DNA of 64,000 nucleotides, from NCBI GenBank assembly GCA_032622095.1, contig CP136065.1, positions 154,509,577-154,573,576 of the forward strand, read 5' to 3'. Shown piece by piece: positions 34,391 through 44,669 of this stretch; the first letter of the stretch is position 1, and every line of letters begins with the position of its first letter. A program made the position numbers and the translations under genes. Source of the DNA: Siphonodentalium dalli (Eukaryota > Mollusca > Scaphopoda > Gadilida > Siphonodentaliidae). Below the pieces are notes generated by a model. That model ran no database searches. It saw only the letters and a program-made list of their open reading frames with translations, and was not told the DNA's origin.

Positions 34391-36328
34391 ATGAAAGATA
34401 CTATAAGGAAATATTTTGATTTGAATATTAGCGCTCAGGATACCGTCGTACCTTCTATGAGAGCGACCATACAAATGCGAGGTGCTGATGTAGCTGTTTC
34501 GCCAACGACCATTCAAGTGCGAGATACAGACTGGCCGACCATTTGCATGCGAGACCAGATTCAACCCACTCCACCGGCGCCCATTCAGATGCGAGACACG
34601 GATTTGCAGACAACGGATGCTCGAGTGCGATATGCTAATGCATGTGTTCCACCAGCCTCCATTCGGATGCGAGACACGAGATGTTCAGTTATTGAGTTTT
34701 CAGAATTCCACCTTGTTCATGAGAGTGATGTCGAAAAGTTCATGTTAAGCATGAAAAGCAAATCATGCCTAGTACATCCGGTTCCAACTAAATTTCTCAA
34801 ATGTGAATCCGTGAGAATTCAAGCCGTTACAATTTTTACTAAGGTGATAAACAATTCTTTGATGGATGGTATAATTCCTGGTATCATGAAAAATGCAGTT
34901 GTTACACCGATTCTTAAGAAGGCTTCTTTGGATCGAGATGTTCTTAAAAACTATAGGCCTGTATCCAACTTGTCATTTATATCGAAAGTTTTAGAGAAAG
35001 TAGTTAGTCGACAGCTATTAGACCATGTCAATCGTTATTCTCTTTTCAACAAGTTTCAGTCCGCATACCGGAAACATCACTCGTGTGAGACTGCGCTGAC
35101 GAAAGTGAAAAATGATATTGACCTGTCCTTGGATCGTGGCAACTGTGTGCTTCTTCTGATGCTTGACTTAAGTGCGGCATTTGACACTTGCGATCATACC
35201 ATTTTATTAGGACGGCTTCGTAGTGATATTCGAGTGAGCAACATCGCACTCGAATGGTTTAAATCATACCTTACTAACAGGAAACAACAGGTACTTATTG
35301 GCGAGACTCTCTCAGAGGAAGTATGCCTGGATGTTGGTGTCCCTCAGGGATCCATATTAGGGCCTCTGCTGTTTTTGATTTATACTCTGCCTTTGGGACG
35401 TATTCTAGAAAAATATGCAGTCAAATATCATCTCTACGCCGACGACACTCAGGTGTATTTAGAATTTTCTAGAAAGGATTTAAACTCGTATCATCAAGCT
35501 AAAAAACATCTCGAGGACTGCTATGTCGATATCAAAAACTGGATGTTGGAAAACAAACTCAAACTTAACAACGACAAGTCAGAATTTCTAGTTATTGGGT
35601 CAAAATATTCACTGAGTGCCCTTTCGCAATTTGTCAACAACAACGACGAGTGCCGTTTCGATATACACCTGGGCCAAAGTGTGATAACATCATGCATAGA
35701 TCTACGCAATCTTGGAGCCAATTTTGACTCAACGATGTCCATGGACAAAATGGTTTCGAACTTGATCCGAGTTTGTTATTACCACCTTCGCTGCCTCCGA
35801 CGCATTCGAGGATACTTAAGTGATGATGTCATGAAGTATGCAGTTATCTCACTTGTATTGTCTCGGATCGATAGTTTAAACACTGTTTTGACGAACATCA
35901 CGCAAGAGAATATTCGGCGTATTGATCTTGTAATAAATAGCTGCGCCCGATTGATAAAAAATGTCGCCAAATTCGACCATATCACACAGACGCTAATACA
36001 GGAGCACATTATGACATTCGAATTCAGACTTAAGTTAAAATGTGCGGTGACTATATACAAATCATTGAGAAAGACAACGCCTGAGTACATATCTGATATG
36101 TTTGTCCTAAAATCCGGCAGAGTTACGCGTTCAACGACAAGCGGTTTAGACATTAGGACAATAGCGAAACCCAACGTGAATTACGGTACAAAATGTTTTC
36201 AGGAATTGGCTACGCAGGTATGGAACGGTCTGCCACAAACTGTTCGACGATGTTCTACATTGAAGGATTTCAAAACCGATCTCAAAACTCTACTTTTTAG
36301 ACAATGTTTCCCGCAAGTTAATCGTTAA
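34391..36328 (+). CDS. LINE ORF2, reverse transcriptase part (645 codons, open)
   Basis: An uninterrupted frame covers the entire reverse transcriptase of a non-LTR retrotransposon, probably of the CR1/L2/Crack group. Residues ~20-100 are a linker with repeated IQMRDTD-like motifs. NYRPVSNL is at 187-194. The catalytic aspartates lie in DLSAAFD (259-265) and YADD (349-352). VPQGSILGP starts at 317. The thumb/C-terminal tail ends with the typical QVWNGLP (610-616). The enzyme copies LINE RNA at the nicked target site. The ATG at 34391 is an accident of the frame: in an intact element this would be the continuation of the broken endonuclease frame just upstream. The 3' UTR follows directly. Clade assignment is an inference from motif wording and from the hairpin-plus-microsatellite tail. 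Confidence 0.9.
   Translation: MKDTIRKYFDLNISAQDTVVPSMRATIQMRGADVAVSPTTIQVRDTDWPTICMRDQIQPTPPAPIQMRDTDLQTTDARVRYANACVPPASIRMRDTRCSVIEFSEFHLVHESDVEKFMLSMKSKSCLVHPVPTKFLKCESVRIQAVTIFTKVINNSLMDGIIPGIMKNAVVTPILKKASLDRDVLKNYRPVSNLSFISKVLEKVVSRQLLDHVNRYSLFNKFQSAYRKHHSCETALTKVKNDIDLSLDRGNCVLLLMLDLSAAFDTCDHTILLGRLRSDIRVSNIALEWFKSYLTNRKQQVLIGETLSEEVCLDVGVPQGSILGPLLFLIYTLPLGRILEKYAVKYHLYADDTQVYLEFSRKDLNSYHQAKKHLEDCYVDIKNWMLENKLKLNNDKSEFLVIGSKYSLSALSQFVNNNDECRFDIHLGQSVITSCIDLRNLGANFDSTMSMDKMVSNLIRVCYYHLRCLRRIRGYLSDDVMKYAVISLVLSRIDSLNTVLTNITQENIRRIDLVINSCARLIKNVAKFDHITQTLIQEHIMTFEFRLKLKCAVTIYKSLRKTTPEYISDMFVLKSGRVTRSTTSGLDIRTIAKPNVNYGTKCFQELATQVWNGLPQTVRRCSTLKDFKTDLKTLLFRQCFPQVNR
34465..34681 (+). repeat. 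degenerate ~30-42-bp repeats encoding IQMRDTD in the LINE linker
   Basis: The phrase ACCATTCAAATGCGAGACAC and variants start near 34467, 34507, 34537, 34580, 34617 (degraded) and 34657. In the protein they give TIQMRGAD, TIQVRDTD, TICMRDQ, PIQMRDTD and SIRMRDT at about residues 26-97, spaced 10-14 residues. Confidence 0.8.
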
Positions 36329-36469
36329 TTTTAAATCTAGTTCTTAGTCATCATCTTAATTTCCTTTACCTTATTACTATGCTTTTTAAATTTTACATTT
36401 CAATGTTATTTTTGTCGCGCTTTGTTGTAAAGCGCATTGAAACTTTATTGTATAATGCGTTTTTAAATG

Positions 36470-36502
<33 letters not shown>
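36329..36502 (+). other. LINE 3' UTR with terminal hairpin and (ATA)n tail
   Basis: GCGCTTTGTTGTAAAGCGC (36417-36435) forms a 7-bp stem. It is followed by ATGCG, then TTTTTAAATG and an ATA/TAA microsatellite (36471-36502). Such a conserved hairpin plus microsatellite is the 3' end recognised by reverse transcriptase in L2/Crack-like LINEs. Confidence 0.8.
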
Positions 36503-36503
<1 letters not shown>

Positions 36504-36659
36504 CCTTCTGCACTTAATTGTATTATCTTTTCGCAAGTTTTATCATCTGGTTTTATTCCCTGAACACCCCATCCAAATGAATAAGAGACAATTCCAGTGT
36601 ATACCTTTATAAGTGGGTGTGAGAATCCATTTACATGTACGTAGTATAGAGAGGGTTAA

Positions 36660-37030
36660 GAGCTGAATCGAAGGTTACAAGCACTATCTGTAGAATTATC
36701 ATGTAGCGCATGCACTATTGAATAGCTATAGAAGGCAGATATGATATGAGACACATAAGATTGTAATACATAGAAGATATAATAGCCTAATATGGACAGA
36801 GAACATAATTTGCTAAGTTTCAGACTGGGATAATCACATGGTTTGTTATGTCTGAACACAGTCTGAATAGCTCACTCTGTGTATTATCGACTTCTGATAC
36901 AAATCAGGGATAGGAAAGCCTGGTTCAGACATCCCGCTCCAGGCCGCACTGTGAGAAGTTGCTGATAGAAAGCTAGCATAGTTTTATTCAATGCAATACA
37001 CAGTTATATCAACTGCACCAGCGGCTCATT
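36660..37030. other. unassigned spacer
   Basis: No recognised feature. Confidence 0.5.
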
Positions 37031-37471
37031 CAAGCCTGAGTTTAGTGTGCCTGTCATTTGCAGAATGAGGTCCCCAGAGCCATAGAGGGCTAGCATCACT
37101 AAATTCACCCTCTGGGGCCCTCATTCTGCATGGCCTCATCTGCTATGGGAAACATAGACGACTCAGATGAAGCTCCCAAATGGTGAATATATATATATAC
37201 TGTGATGTACACCCATTGAGAACCTAGATTATGCAATATGTCGTCTGCCAATTTGGGAATATAGGGAAACTAAACTAAAAAACAAATAGATTCTATGTGA
37301 AGAAGTTTCTATAGAAATTTGATAATAAAGAACTTTCCAGTGAAGATGAGGCCTAAGCAGAATGAGGCCACCAGAGGGAGAATTTAGTGATGCTAGCCTG
37401 CTATGTGGGAGAGCGTCACTAAATTCACCCTCTGGGGACCTCAAATGACAGGCACAATAAACTCAGGCTTG
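37031..37471. mobile_element. family A element, long form (A5)
   Basis: CAAGCCTGAGTTTAGTGTGC to AATAAACTCAGGCTTG. It has two GCAGAATGAGG hairpin modules (37061-37128, 37357-37440) separated by about 230 bp that includes an (AT)n. Flanking 8-mers do not match clearly. Confidence 0.8.
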
Positions 37472-37619
37472 TGCAGATTTTACTTAATTAACCCTTTATT
37501 TACTAAAAGAATTCTCCCATTCAGTTATAAAAGTATACATTAGAATGTTATATGATTCATCTGGAGGAGTGATCAGGAAATATAAGCAGATGACAAACAT
37601 GTGAAAAAGATAATAATAG

Positions 37620-38378
37620 CAGCCCTGTTAACCCTTTACCCAACAGAAGGGCCCTGTGCCAATGCATTCTCTTATATATGCGAGTCGACCATAGGTCGCC
37701 TCGCATATATAAGAGAATGCATTGGCTTAACACATTACAAATTATAAAATTGTTAAAGAATGTAAGAAAAAATGGTAAAAAGTGTTTAAAAAAGAGTTTT
37801 TTTAGGCCAATGCATTCTCTTATATATGCGAGGCGACCTATGGTCGACTCGCATATATAAGAGAATGCATTGGCACAGGGCATAACTGTAACTATCACAA
37901 TGTGGTCAAGGAGCCGGTTCCAATGATATCCATATTTGTATGGTTCTATTGAGACAGACCGAAGATATTTTAGGCTGTTGAAGCTTTATTTGGCCGGTTT
38001 TGGCCGGTTTGTTGGGTAAAGGGTTAACTAGTGGAAATTTGCCTAGGCTAAGAAATTGCCTAAGCCAGAAATGTTTCCTTGGCTAAAAAGTACTGTGCTC
38101 TTCGCATATAACATCAGTTTACAATTGGAACTTGGTCCATTATCATGGCAAACTTTGGTTGGGTCTGGTTTAAAATTGATGATTGTCAAGAATATTTGCT
38201 GTCTGCAGACTCCACAGTGCGACATTAAGGCAATTTATCCAGCAATTTTTTTCAATTTTGCACAAAACAGCAGTAAGTTCTGAAATTTGCCTCGGCTAAA
38301 ATAATAGCGGAAAAAAATTATTTTCACCTAGGCATTTGCCTCGGTTCAGCCGATAGCTGACGCTAATTAACAGGGCTG
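37620..38378. mobile_element. CAGCCCTG-ended element (N2) inside D4
   Basis: CAGCCCTGTTAA at the left and CTAATTAACAGGGCTG at the right, flanked by TAATAG (37614-37619, 38379-38384). The remaining body (38028-38378) has the GCCTAGGC/GCCTCGGC wording of N1. It is split after its TTAA by the element at 37628-38027. Confidence 0.8.
37628..38027. mobile_element. TTAA element with family-C hairpin core inside N2
   Basis: TTAACCCTTTACCCAACA and, inverted, TGTTGGGTAAAGGGTTAA. Inside are two hairpins made of AATGCATTCTCTTATATATG and CATATATAAGAGAATGCATT (37660-37725, 37811-37876). These hairpins are the core seen in family C, but the termini differ. Confidence 0.85.
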
Positions 38379-38445
38379 TAATAGTGCAGAAGGATCAGAT
38401 AATGTTCAACAAATGGATTATGGCTGATTGTTGAACTTATTAGAG

Positions 38446-38818
38446 ACCTTTCACAAAATCACAATTACAGATATGGACAATATCCTACCAGTATATCGCC
38501 TAAAATTATATTTTTATCCACATGGGTTGTTATTTAAGATAAATATACCCCCCACAGTTTATTTATGTGCAGATGTGTCAAGGATGTGCCAGTCCTGCTT
38601 GGAGACACTCTAACATTACCCGTGTGGTGTATAACACACGGATAAGAACATGGGATCTGAAGGAGACACACATTACTTTTTCCATCAATATATGTGTAAC
38701 TGAATAAAGTGGGGCATATGCTGTCTCACCAATTAACCATCGTATATAAGTTTGATGGTGTCCGCCTAATTACCATGACAATATATCCTATCCTAATCGT
38801 AATAGTGATTTTGCGACC
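38446..38818. mobile_element. element with ~20-bp inverted ends inside D4
   Basis: TTTCACAAAATCACAATTAC at the left corresponds to GTAATAGTGATTTTGCGA at the right. Exact borders and target duplication are uncertain. It interrupts the D family between its TTGAACTTATTA and CCTAAGGGATAACTAC parts. Confidence 0.6.
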
Positions 38819-38871
38819 AGTTCCTAAGGGATAACTACTCATCAATGAGTATTTAGTATAGAATGGGTTAA

Positions 38872-39207
38872 CATACAACCATTCACAATATGGTGAGGGT
38901 TGACAAAAGCAAGCCCCAATATGCTCAACTTTTACCAGCATATAATTTTTACTCTTGAAGTTTTATCTTTTTTTTATGATAAATAAAATGTTCTTAGGAT
39001 ACAAAAATGACTGTCTCAACACTCCCATAATTTTTCCAAGGAAGTGATTACAATACAATGGCTTCTCAATATACTGAATTGAGGAATTGGACAAGATGCC
39101 TGAATTCTATAAATGTTACAACCATTGGTGTCTAGCTGTTTAATTTGGATGAAATAATAATGATGGTTTTATATTGCACTTAACCAATTACTTGCTCTAA
39201 GAAGCTT
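38872..39207. other. unassigned spacer
   Basis: AT-rich with no recognised feature. Confidence 0.5.
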
Positions 39208-40668
39208 TTAACTCTTTCGCTGCCACCCGCCACCACAGACGTAGCCCCCAGTGCCACGCATCCTGTACATATATCCATGTATTTCAGGTATATATGGGTA
39301 ATACATTATATCTCAAGCAGTTTCTAATATAATTAGTTGAAACTTCGCATGTATAGAGACATAGGTATACCCTGTCGAATGCCGCCGTGGACATGACCAC
39401 AAAGGTCACTTGAAATTGGCGGCCATCTTGGATTAGTGGCTATTTGCCGGAAAATGTACAGTTTGTGTGGCTATGAATGGGTGTGTTGTTTGTTTTCTAA
39501 TTTTCAACCCAATTATATGATGTCCAACAGTAGGGTACACGTGAGTAACCAATATGAACCCACTTTGGACATAAAATAGGTCACGAGACCTTGGCGTCCA
39601 TCTTGGATTTATGCAAGTTGCCACGTATTTGTAGCAAAATGGGATACAATGGCGCACTTTGTTGAGTTCGTGCTTTTGTTGATTGAATATTCCCTGATAG
39701 GTACAATTCCGAATATAGATATATATATATATATAACCATACCCATATGTATATATATACCTGCAGGGGGACATATGACCCTGCTCCGCCCCTTATAAGT
39801 CACGTGATCTTGACGGCCATCTTGAATTTCAGGAAAGTTGGGTTTTACGATGATTTATGTGAATTATATGGGTCACGCAGGCGTACGCATGGTCAACTCA
39901 CCAGCATAATTAATTTAGTTGCGTGTTATCATCACTGGAAAATGATACAATAGACAAGGGTTGTTCAAAACCAGTAAAGGTGTATTATAAATAATAGGTA
40001 TAAGTATCTTATGCTCCGCAGGCGCCCCTCGATCATTAGAGTATATAGGTTAGTTACCCACCCGCCACCCTATCCCGCCACCCATAGTATCTTATGCGCC
40101 GCAGGCGCCCCTATAGAGGCTACTGCCCACATACATAATAGGTATAAGTATCTTATGCGCCCTATAGGCGCCCCTCGATCATTAGAGTATAGAGGTTAGT
40201 TAACCACCCACCACCCCATCCCGCCACCCATACTAGTAGTATCTTATGCGCCGCAGGCGCCCCTATAGAGGCTACTGCCAACCTAAATAATAGGTATAAG
40301 TATCTTATGCGCCGCAGGCACCCCTTGATCATTAGAGTATAGAGGTAATAACAATATCTTCTTCAGTCCTGAGTCTTTTGCGAGCAGCCATTTTCTACTG
40401 ATAACCACGTGCTAACAACAATGACGCAATATTCCGGCTCTGACTGTACTCCCATAACGTCAGAAATAGCATGACCTTGAGGACATTGTCACTTTAAATT
40501 GTTCGCGCACAACATTACTACATATAAATACATTATACACTGTCAAACATGCCCGAAAGAATAGAGTTATATCCTATACATTAGACTACATACCAAATTC
40601 GCAAAAATGCGCGATTGGCAGCGTCTTCGAAGTTCGCATTTATGCGCGTTTGGCAGCGAAAGGGTTAA
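39208..40668. mobile_element. 1.46-kb TTAA element (family J)
   Basis: TTAACTCTTTCGCTGCCA at the left, TTGGCAGCGAAAGGGTTAA at the right; TTAA on both sides (39208-39211, 40665-40668). Inside: three GGCSGCCATCTTGRAT phrases (39420, 39591, 39813), an (AT)n at 39717-39736, and 2.5 tandem units of 144-152 bp (39991-40345) with TCTTATGCGCCGCAGGCGCC. No transposase frame. The end type suggests piggyBac-dependent mobility. Confidence 0.75.
39991..40345. repeat. 144-152-bp GC-rich tandem repeats inside family J
   Basis: ATAATAGGTATAAGTATCTT starts units at 39991, 40135 and 40287. Each contains GATCATTAGAGTATA and, in the first two, CCACCC-rich wording and a second TCTTATGCGCCGCAGGCGCC half-unit. Confidence 0.85.
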
Positions 40669-41506
40669 ACAGAAAACAAAAATAGAATGTGTTTTGCAAT
40701 AGATCTGAAGAGGAAATTTCATGAATATCTTAAGTTTAATTTTTATTTGACCAGAACGGATAAAATGTTTTGTAACTGATTTTGAGTGCTCTTTCTACTG
40801 TAAAATCTTATAACATTCAAGTTGCGAACACCATGTGTTGCCAACATTTTTATATTTCTCAATTTTTCTCCAGCTGTTAAAAAATTTAATAAATTTACGG
40901 AAGGGGAAATAAATACCCCCCAAACAGCCCTTTAGACACATCCCTGAATGTCATCAAGAAATTGGTGTCAACTCAACCTATCATATTTATTATTTTACAC
41001 CCCCTCCTCATATAACTAGCTATCAAAAAGCATCTGTGCACATTGCAGATGCAGTATACTGCACTACATGAAGCACTGCGTAAATCCAGATATATGGGCT
41101 GGATGCAGATTACTTTATACAGTGACATGATATACATGATAAACAAAAATGCAGGCAACATAATATAACATGTGCAGCTTAATTCTGTAACATACCTGTA
41201 ACGTATTATACATATAGCCATATACAAAAGCATTTTAAGATATATATCAATGAAATAGCCTTTGGTGTGTATAGCCAGTGACATAACTAGCGACCAATCT
41301 TGAGTTTTCAACTACAGAAACCCCCTCCTCATCTTGGGTATCAACTGATTCTTGACAACTTTTTGAAAATCCATTTGAACCCTTGGCCTTGGCATGGATT
41401 CAAAGTTTCCAAATTAAATTTAAAAATGTCCATGTTTAAACAAAAACTTGCAACTTGAAGATCACTTCCTATTTTCACCACACAATTAAAATAAAATCAT
41501 GAATAT
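40669..41506. other. unassigned non-coding stretch
   Basis: A 112-codon minus-strand open frame (40973-41311) is rich in I/Y/C, but no domain is recognised. Confidence 0.45.
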
Positions 41507-41625
41507 ATAAATATAAAAGAGTAGAATCTATCTGTCTGTCCGTCGTTTTCTCCCAGATCCCTGGACCGATTTAAACCAATTTAGTGTGGTGACTCGGGTA
41601 TCCTGGCGGAGGTTATAATGGCGTT
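41507..41625. repeat. family U repeat (copy 2, inverted)
   Basis: Reverse complement of 29940-30045. It includes the tail CTATCTGTCTGTCCGTCG next to CTCCCAGATCCCTGGACC. Confidence 0.7.
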
Positions 41626-42123
41626 AAGTTTTTCAAAACTTTTTATTAAAAAAAAATGTAATTAAATAAATAAAAAAAAACACACAAAAATTAAAATAAG
41701 CTCACTTTAGATTTATTTCAGAATCAAATAAGTCAAATATGAACCTGTGAATATCTAGGTCCAAATGTGCACAAAGCATAGGCCCCTAATGCACAAAGGG
41801 GCTGCATGCCCCTTTGTGCAAGAGCTGCAAACCCCTCTGACACTGTATAAAGACTACAGAAGGGAGCCTGTTTCAGTCAGTAAATAAATTAAAAGTCCAA
41901 ATAGATAACAAAGTTTTATAAAAGTTTGATGGTAAAAATTAACATTGGAGAATGCCAAAAGCATTGAAAAATATTTTGAAAATCATATTCAGACTAAAAT
42001 ATTTGAACCAACATACATTTAGCAATATTTTCTGACAAATCATTGTAACGGTTATGTTTACATAAAAATGGTTTCAACACGTGCAATTTCAATATTGGAG
42101 AAATAATGAATATAAGAATATGA
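41626..42123. other. unassigned stretch with a perfect 12-bp hairpin
   Basis: GCACAAAGGGGC / TGCAT / GCCCCTTTGTGC at 41791-41819 is a perfect stem with a five-base loop. Otherwise nothing recognised. Confidence 0.5.
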
Positions 42124-42240
42124 GTTCTGCAGGGATGTATATTAGGTCCTCTTCTATTGTTGATTGACATGAATGTATCATCTTCCAAGAGTCTGCAAGA
42201 ATCTGAAATAAATTCTATTTGCATTTTACTTGAACAAGAA
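42124..42240 (+). pseudogene. degraded LINE reverse transcriptase fragment
   Basis: The forward frame starting at 42124 reads VLQGCILGPLLLLIDMNVSS and then SKSLQESEI. This corresponds to the VPQGSILGPLLF-type motif of non-LTR reverse transcriptases. No further RT motifs were found on either side. Confidence 0.55.
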
Positions 42241-42262
42241 GATTCCTAATCTTTACAAAAAG

Positions 42263-42367
42263 CTGAGAGCTTTCCAATAAATGGCAACAAGCCTTATTTC
42301 CAACTAAATCCTGAAATTACCCATAATTCTGCTGTGGTTGCGGAGTCGATTATTCAGGGCATTACTG
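42263..42367. mobile_element. family B, right arm only (B6)
   Basis: From GAGAGCTTTCCAATAAATGG to GATTATTCAGGGCATTACTG, followed by TA. Confidence 0.8.
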
Positions 42368-42454
42368 TATATTGAACTATGAATTTTCTAATTTTATTCA
42401 AATACTAAGGTATTAAGCTATGAATATGTGGTAGCATCTTGTAATAATTACTCT

Positions 42455-43110
42455 GTTACTACACCATTGGGTTGGGTTGGGTCACCAGGAATTGAACATT
42501 ATGTTTTAACTCGTTTCACTCGAACAAACATAAAGGATTTTAGAATAACAACTACGAATTATATAAACAAAGTTTTAATCTAGAAATTCAGGTTAACGAT
42601 TTGCTTCACATTAACTGTCCACATCACATACATTGTTATCATTAAATCATCACAAAATACCTGTCATACTATAAACATGTATCATGCAATGAAACAAACT
42701 TTTACAGTCTATATTCTCGTATGTATTGATGATCAACTTTTTCAAAAGCCAATATAATCGAATAATTAAGCACACTTTAGAACAATCGAGAAACTCGTTA
42801 TGAATCGTGTCAATATCTATCAACGCTTATCACGTGTGAACTACTATCGCCAATCACCCAGATATGCCCCATCGATTTAACCCCCGTCATTCTAATATTT
42901 TCCATTAACACCCTTCTCTCCAAATAATTCTTCGTTGAACTTCAATAAAGTAATTTCTGATTACCATTACTTTGTATCTCCATCATTTGGGTTGGGTTTG
43001 GGTCACCAGGAATTGAATATTCTGATTACCATTACTTTGTAACTCCGTCATTTGGGTTGGGATGGGTTGGGTTGGGTTGGAATTGAATATTCTGATTACA
43101 ATTACTTTAG
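42455..43110. repeat. spaced GGGTT-containing tandem repeats
   Basis: A ~75-bp unit with ATTACTTTGTAACTC, CATTTGGGTTGGG and TCACCAGGAATTGAA occurs at about 42450, 42960 and 43025. Runs of GGGTT are short (up to four). Confidence 0.7.
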
Positions 43111-43220
43111 TTTGTTTTATTAAGTTTGATTATTACAGGTGTTTGGTTTTTATCTTTAGTTGTGATATTAGTTGTGGTACCCAGACACACAAGCTATGTT
43201 TTTTATGTAGATACCAGTTG

Positions 43221-43640
43221 TAGTATTATGCCCTAAATAATCGACTCCTTAACCACAGCAGAATTATGGGTAATTTTTCAGGATTTAGTTGGAAATATGG
43301 CTTGTTGCCATTCATCGGAAAGCTCTCACTGAGAGCTTTCCAATGAGTGCCAATAAGCCATATTTCCGACTCACTGAGAGCTTTCTGATTTGTTTAAACA
43401 TATTTTATTTGTTCATAAATTAAATTAGTTTATGACAAAAGGGATTGGAGGACAAGTGCTAAATCACTTAGAATACCCTCCTCTCCCTAGTATGATACAC
43501 TGACAAATTTTATGACACTAAAGACGAACAAAGAGCTTTCTGATGAATGGCAACAAGCCATATTTCCGACTAAATCCTGAAAAATTACCCATAATTCTGC
43601 AGTGGTTATAAAGGAGTCGATTATTTAAGGCATTACTATG
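43221..43640. mobile_element. family B copy with internal insertion (B7)
   Basis: Left arm 43221-43340, rearranged centre, unrelated insert about 43385-43530, right arm 43535-43640 ending GGCATTACT. The outer left CAGTAATG has become TAGTATTATG. Confidence 0.8.
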
Positions 43641-43790
43641 TATTTTGTTATGAAATAAAATCTTTGAACTTGATTTTGAACTTGAAGAACAAAGTTTATC
43701 TATATCTCCATGTTCTTAATTTTTGTTGGTGATGTTTTTATAGACTTTTATATTTTTAGATCATTTAACTACTGTGGGTCCCTTTAACTT

Positions 43791-44146
43791 AAAGATGGTC
43801 TATCTCTTCACAGAAAGTTTTATATAGATTCCGGAGTATAAAATAATAGATATGAATCGAGGACACTTCTATCAATTAATATAAATTTTATAGAGCAGAA
43901 ATCCGCGCAAAAACATTCAGAGCATACCAAAAGCATCGACCTAACAATAACGACAAATCAATTTTGTTAGCAGCCTCATTCACGGCAAATTATATTTCAA
44001 CTATATTATGCCAAGTAGTATACCAAGTTTTATCTGTATTTTATTCTCAAAATATTATCTGTAGCTATTTGTGTAGTGTGTGTTTATAGTAAAAGTGTGT
44101 TGTTGTTGTTGTTGTAATTGTGGCCCAGAAGAGATAGACCATCTTT
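43791..44146. mobile_element. element with AAAGATGGTCTATCTCTTC inverted ends
   Basis: AAAGATGGTCTATCTCTTC (43791-43809) is exactly complementary to GAAGAGATAGACCATCTTT (44128-44146). The interior is non-coding and includes (GTT)n before the right end. No sure target duplication. Confidence 0.7.
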
Positions 44147-44190
44147 AACTAAAAAGAACTTTAACTTAAAAAATCATGAATAAATAGGGT

Positions 44191-44475
44191 CAAGCCTTGA
44201 AATAATGTGTCTGTCATTTGCAGAATGAGGTCCCCACATGGTGAATTTAGTGATGCTATCCCCCATGGTGGGTCAGCATCACAAAATTCACCTTCTGGGA
44301 ACCTCATTCAGCTGAGGCCTCAACTTCTATGGGAGTACATTGGGAGTACATTGTAACACAATTGAACCCCCCACCCCCTCTCGGCAAATGTTAGACTAAC
44401 TGGAATGTCAATAAAATAAATTCCCAAATTGTGAATAATTTCTATATATAAACATAAGCATTGGGATTTGTTCAT
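44191..44475. mobile_element. family A, left part (A4)
   Basis: CAAGCCTTGAAATAATGTGT, then the GCAGAATGAGGTCCCC hairpin module to CCTCATTCAGCTG, then the long-form middle. Right end not found. Confidence 0.7.
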
Positions 44476-44669
44476 TGACAAAAATAGACATTTGAATGTT
44501 TGATGGATGTGGTAACCGTACTAGTGTGCTTAATTTAGAATAGGATGTAATTTCTCTTCATTAAATTATTCTAGAAAGCAGACAGGGTGCAGTCACACTA
44601 TATACAGTCATCAATTTGGCCTCAAGGATGATAGAAGTTCCCAGTATATATACACACAGAACGACACGA

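Larger units (their letters stand above)
33321..36659. mobile_element. family D TTAA element (D3) split by a LINE insertion
   Basis: Left part 33321-33450 begins TTCAACCCTTTCGATACTAA and includes the family's internal GATAATAAGTTCAACAA hairpin. Right part 36503-36659 resumes with TTCTGCACTTAATTG and ends CCATTTACATG...AGAGGGTTAA. Joined in thought, the two parts match D1 (4946-5192) without a gap, so the LINE at 33451-36502 landed inside it. Confidence 0.8.
37488..38871. mobile_element. family D TTAA element (D4), host of nested insertions
   Basis: TTAA at 37488-37491 and 38868-38871. Pieces 37488-37619, 38379-38445 and 38819-38871 together match D2. The gaps are filled by the CAGCCCTG element (37620-38378) and an element at 38446-38818. 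Confidence 0.8.

Noticed and set aside
41791-41819. 12-bp hairpin as a terminator
   Set aside because: No T-tract follows, and intrinsic terminators do not apply in this eukaryotic setting.
42455-43110. GGGTT runs as interstitial telomere
   Set aside because: Animal telomeres are usually TTAGGG; these are short GGGTT runs within a 75-bp local repeat.
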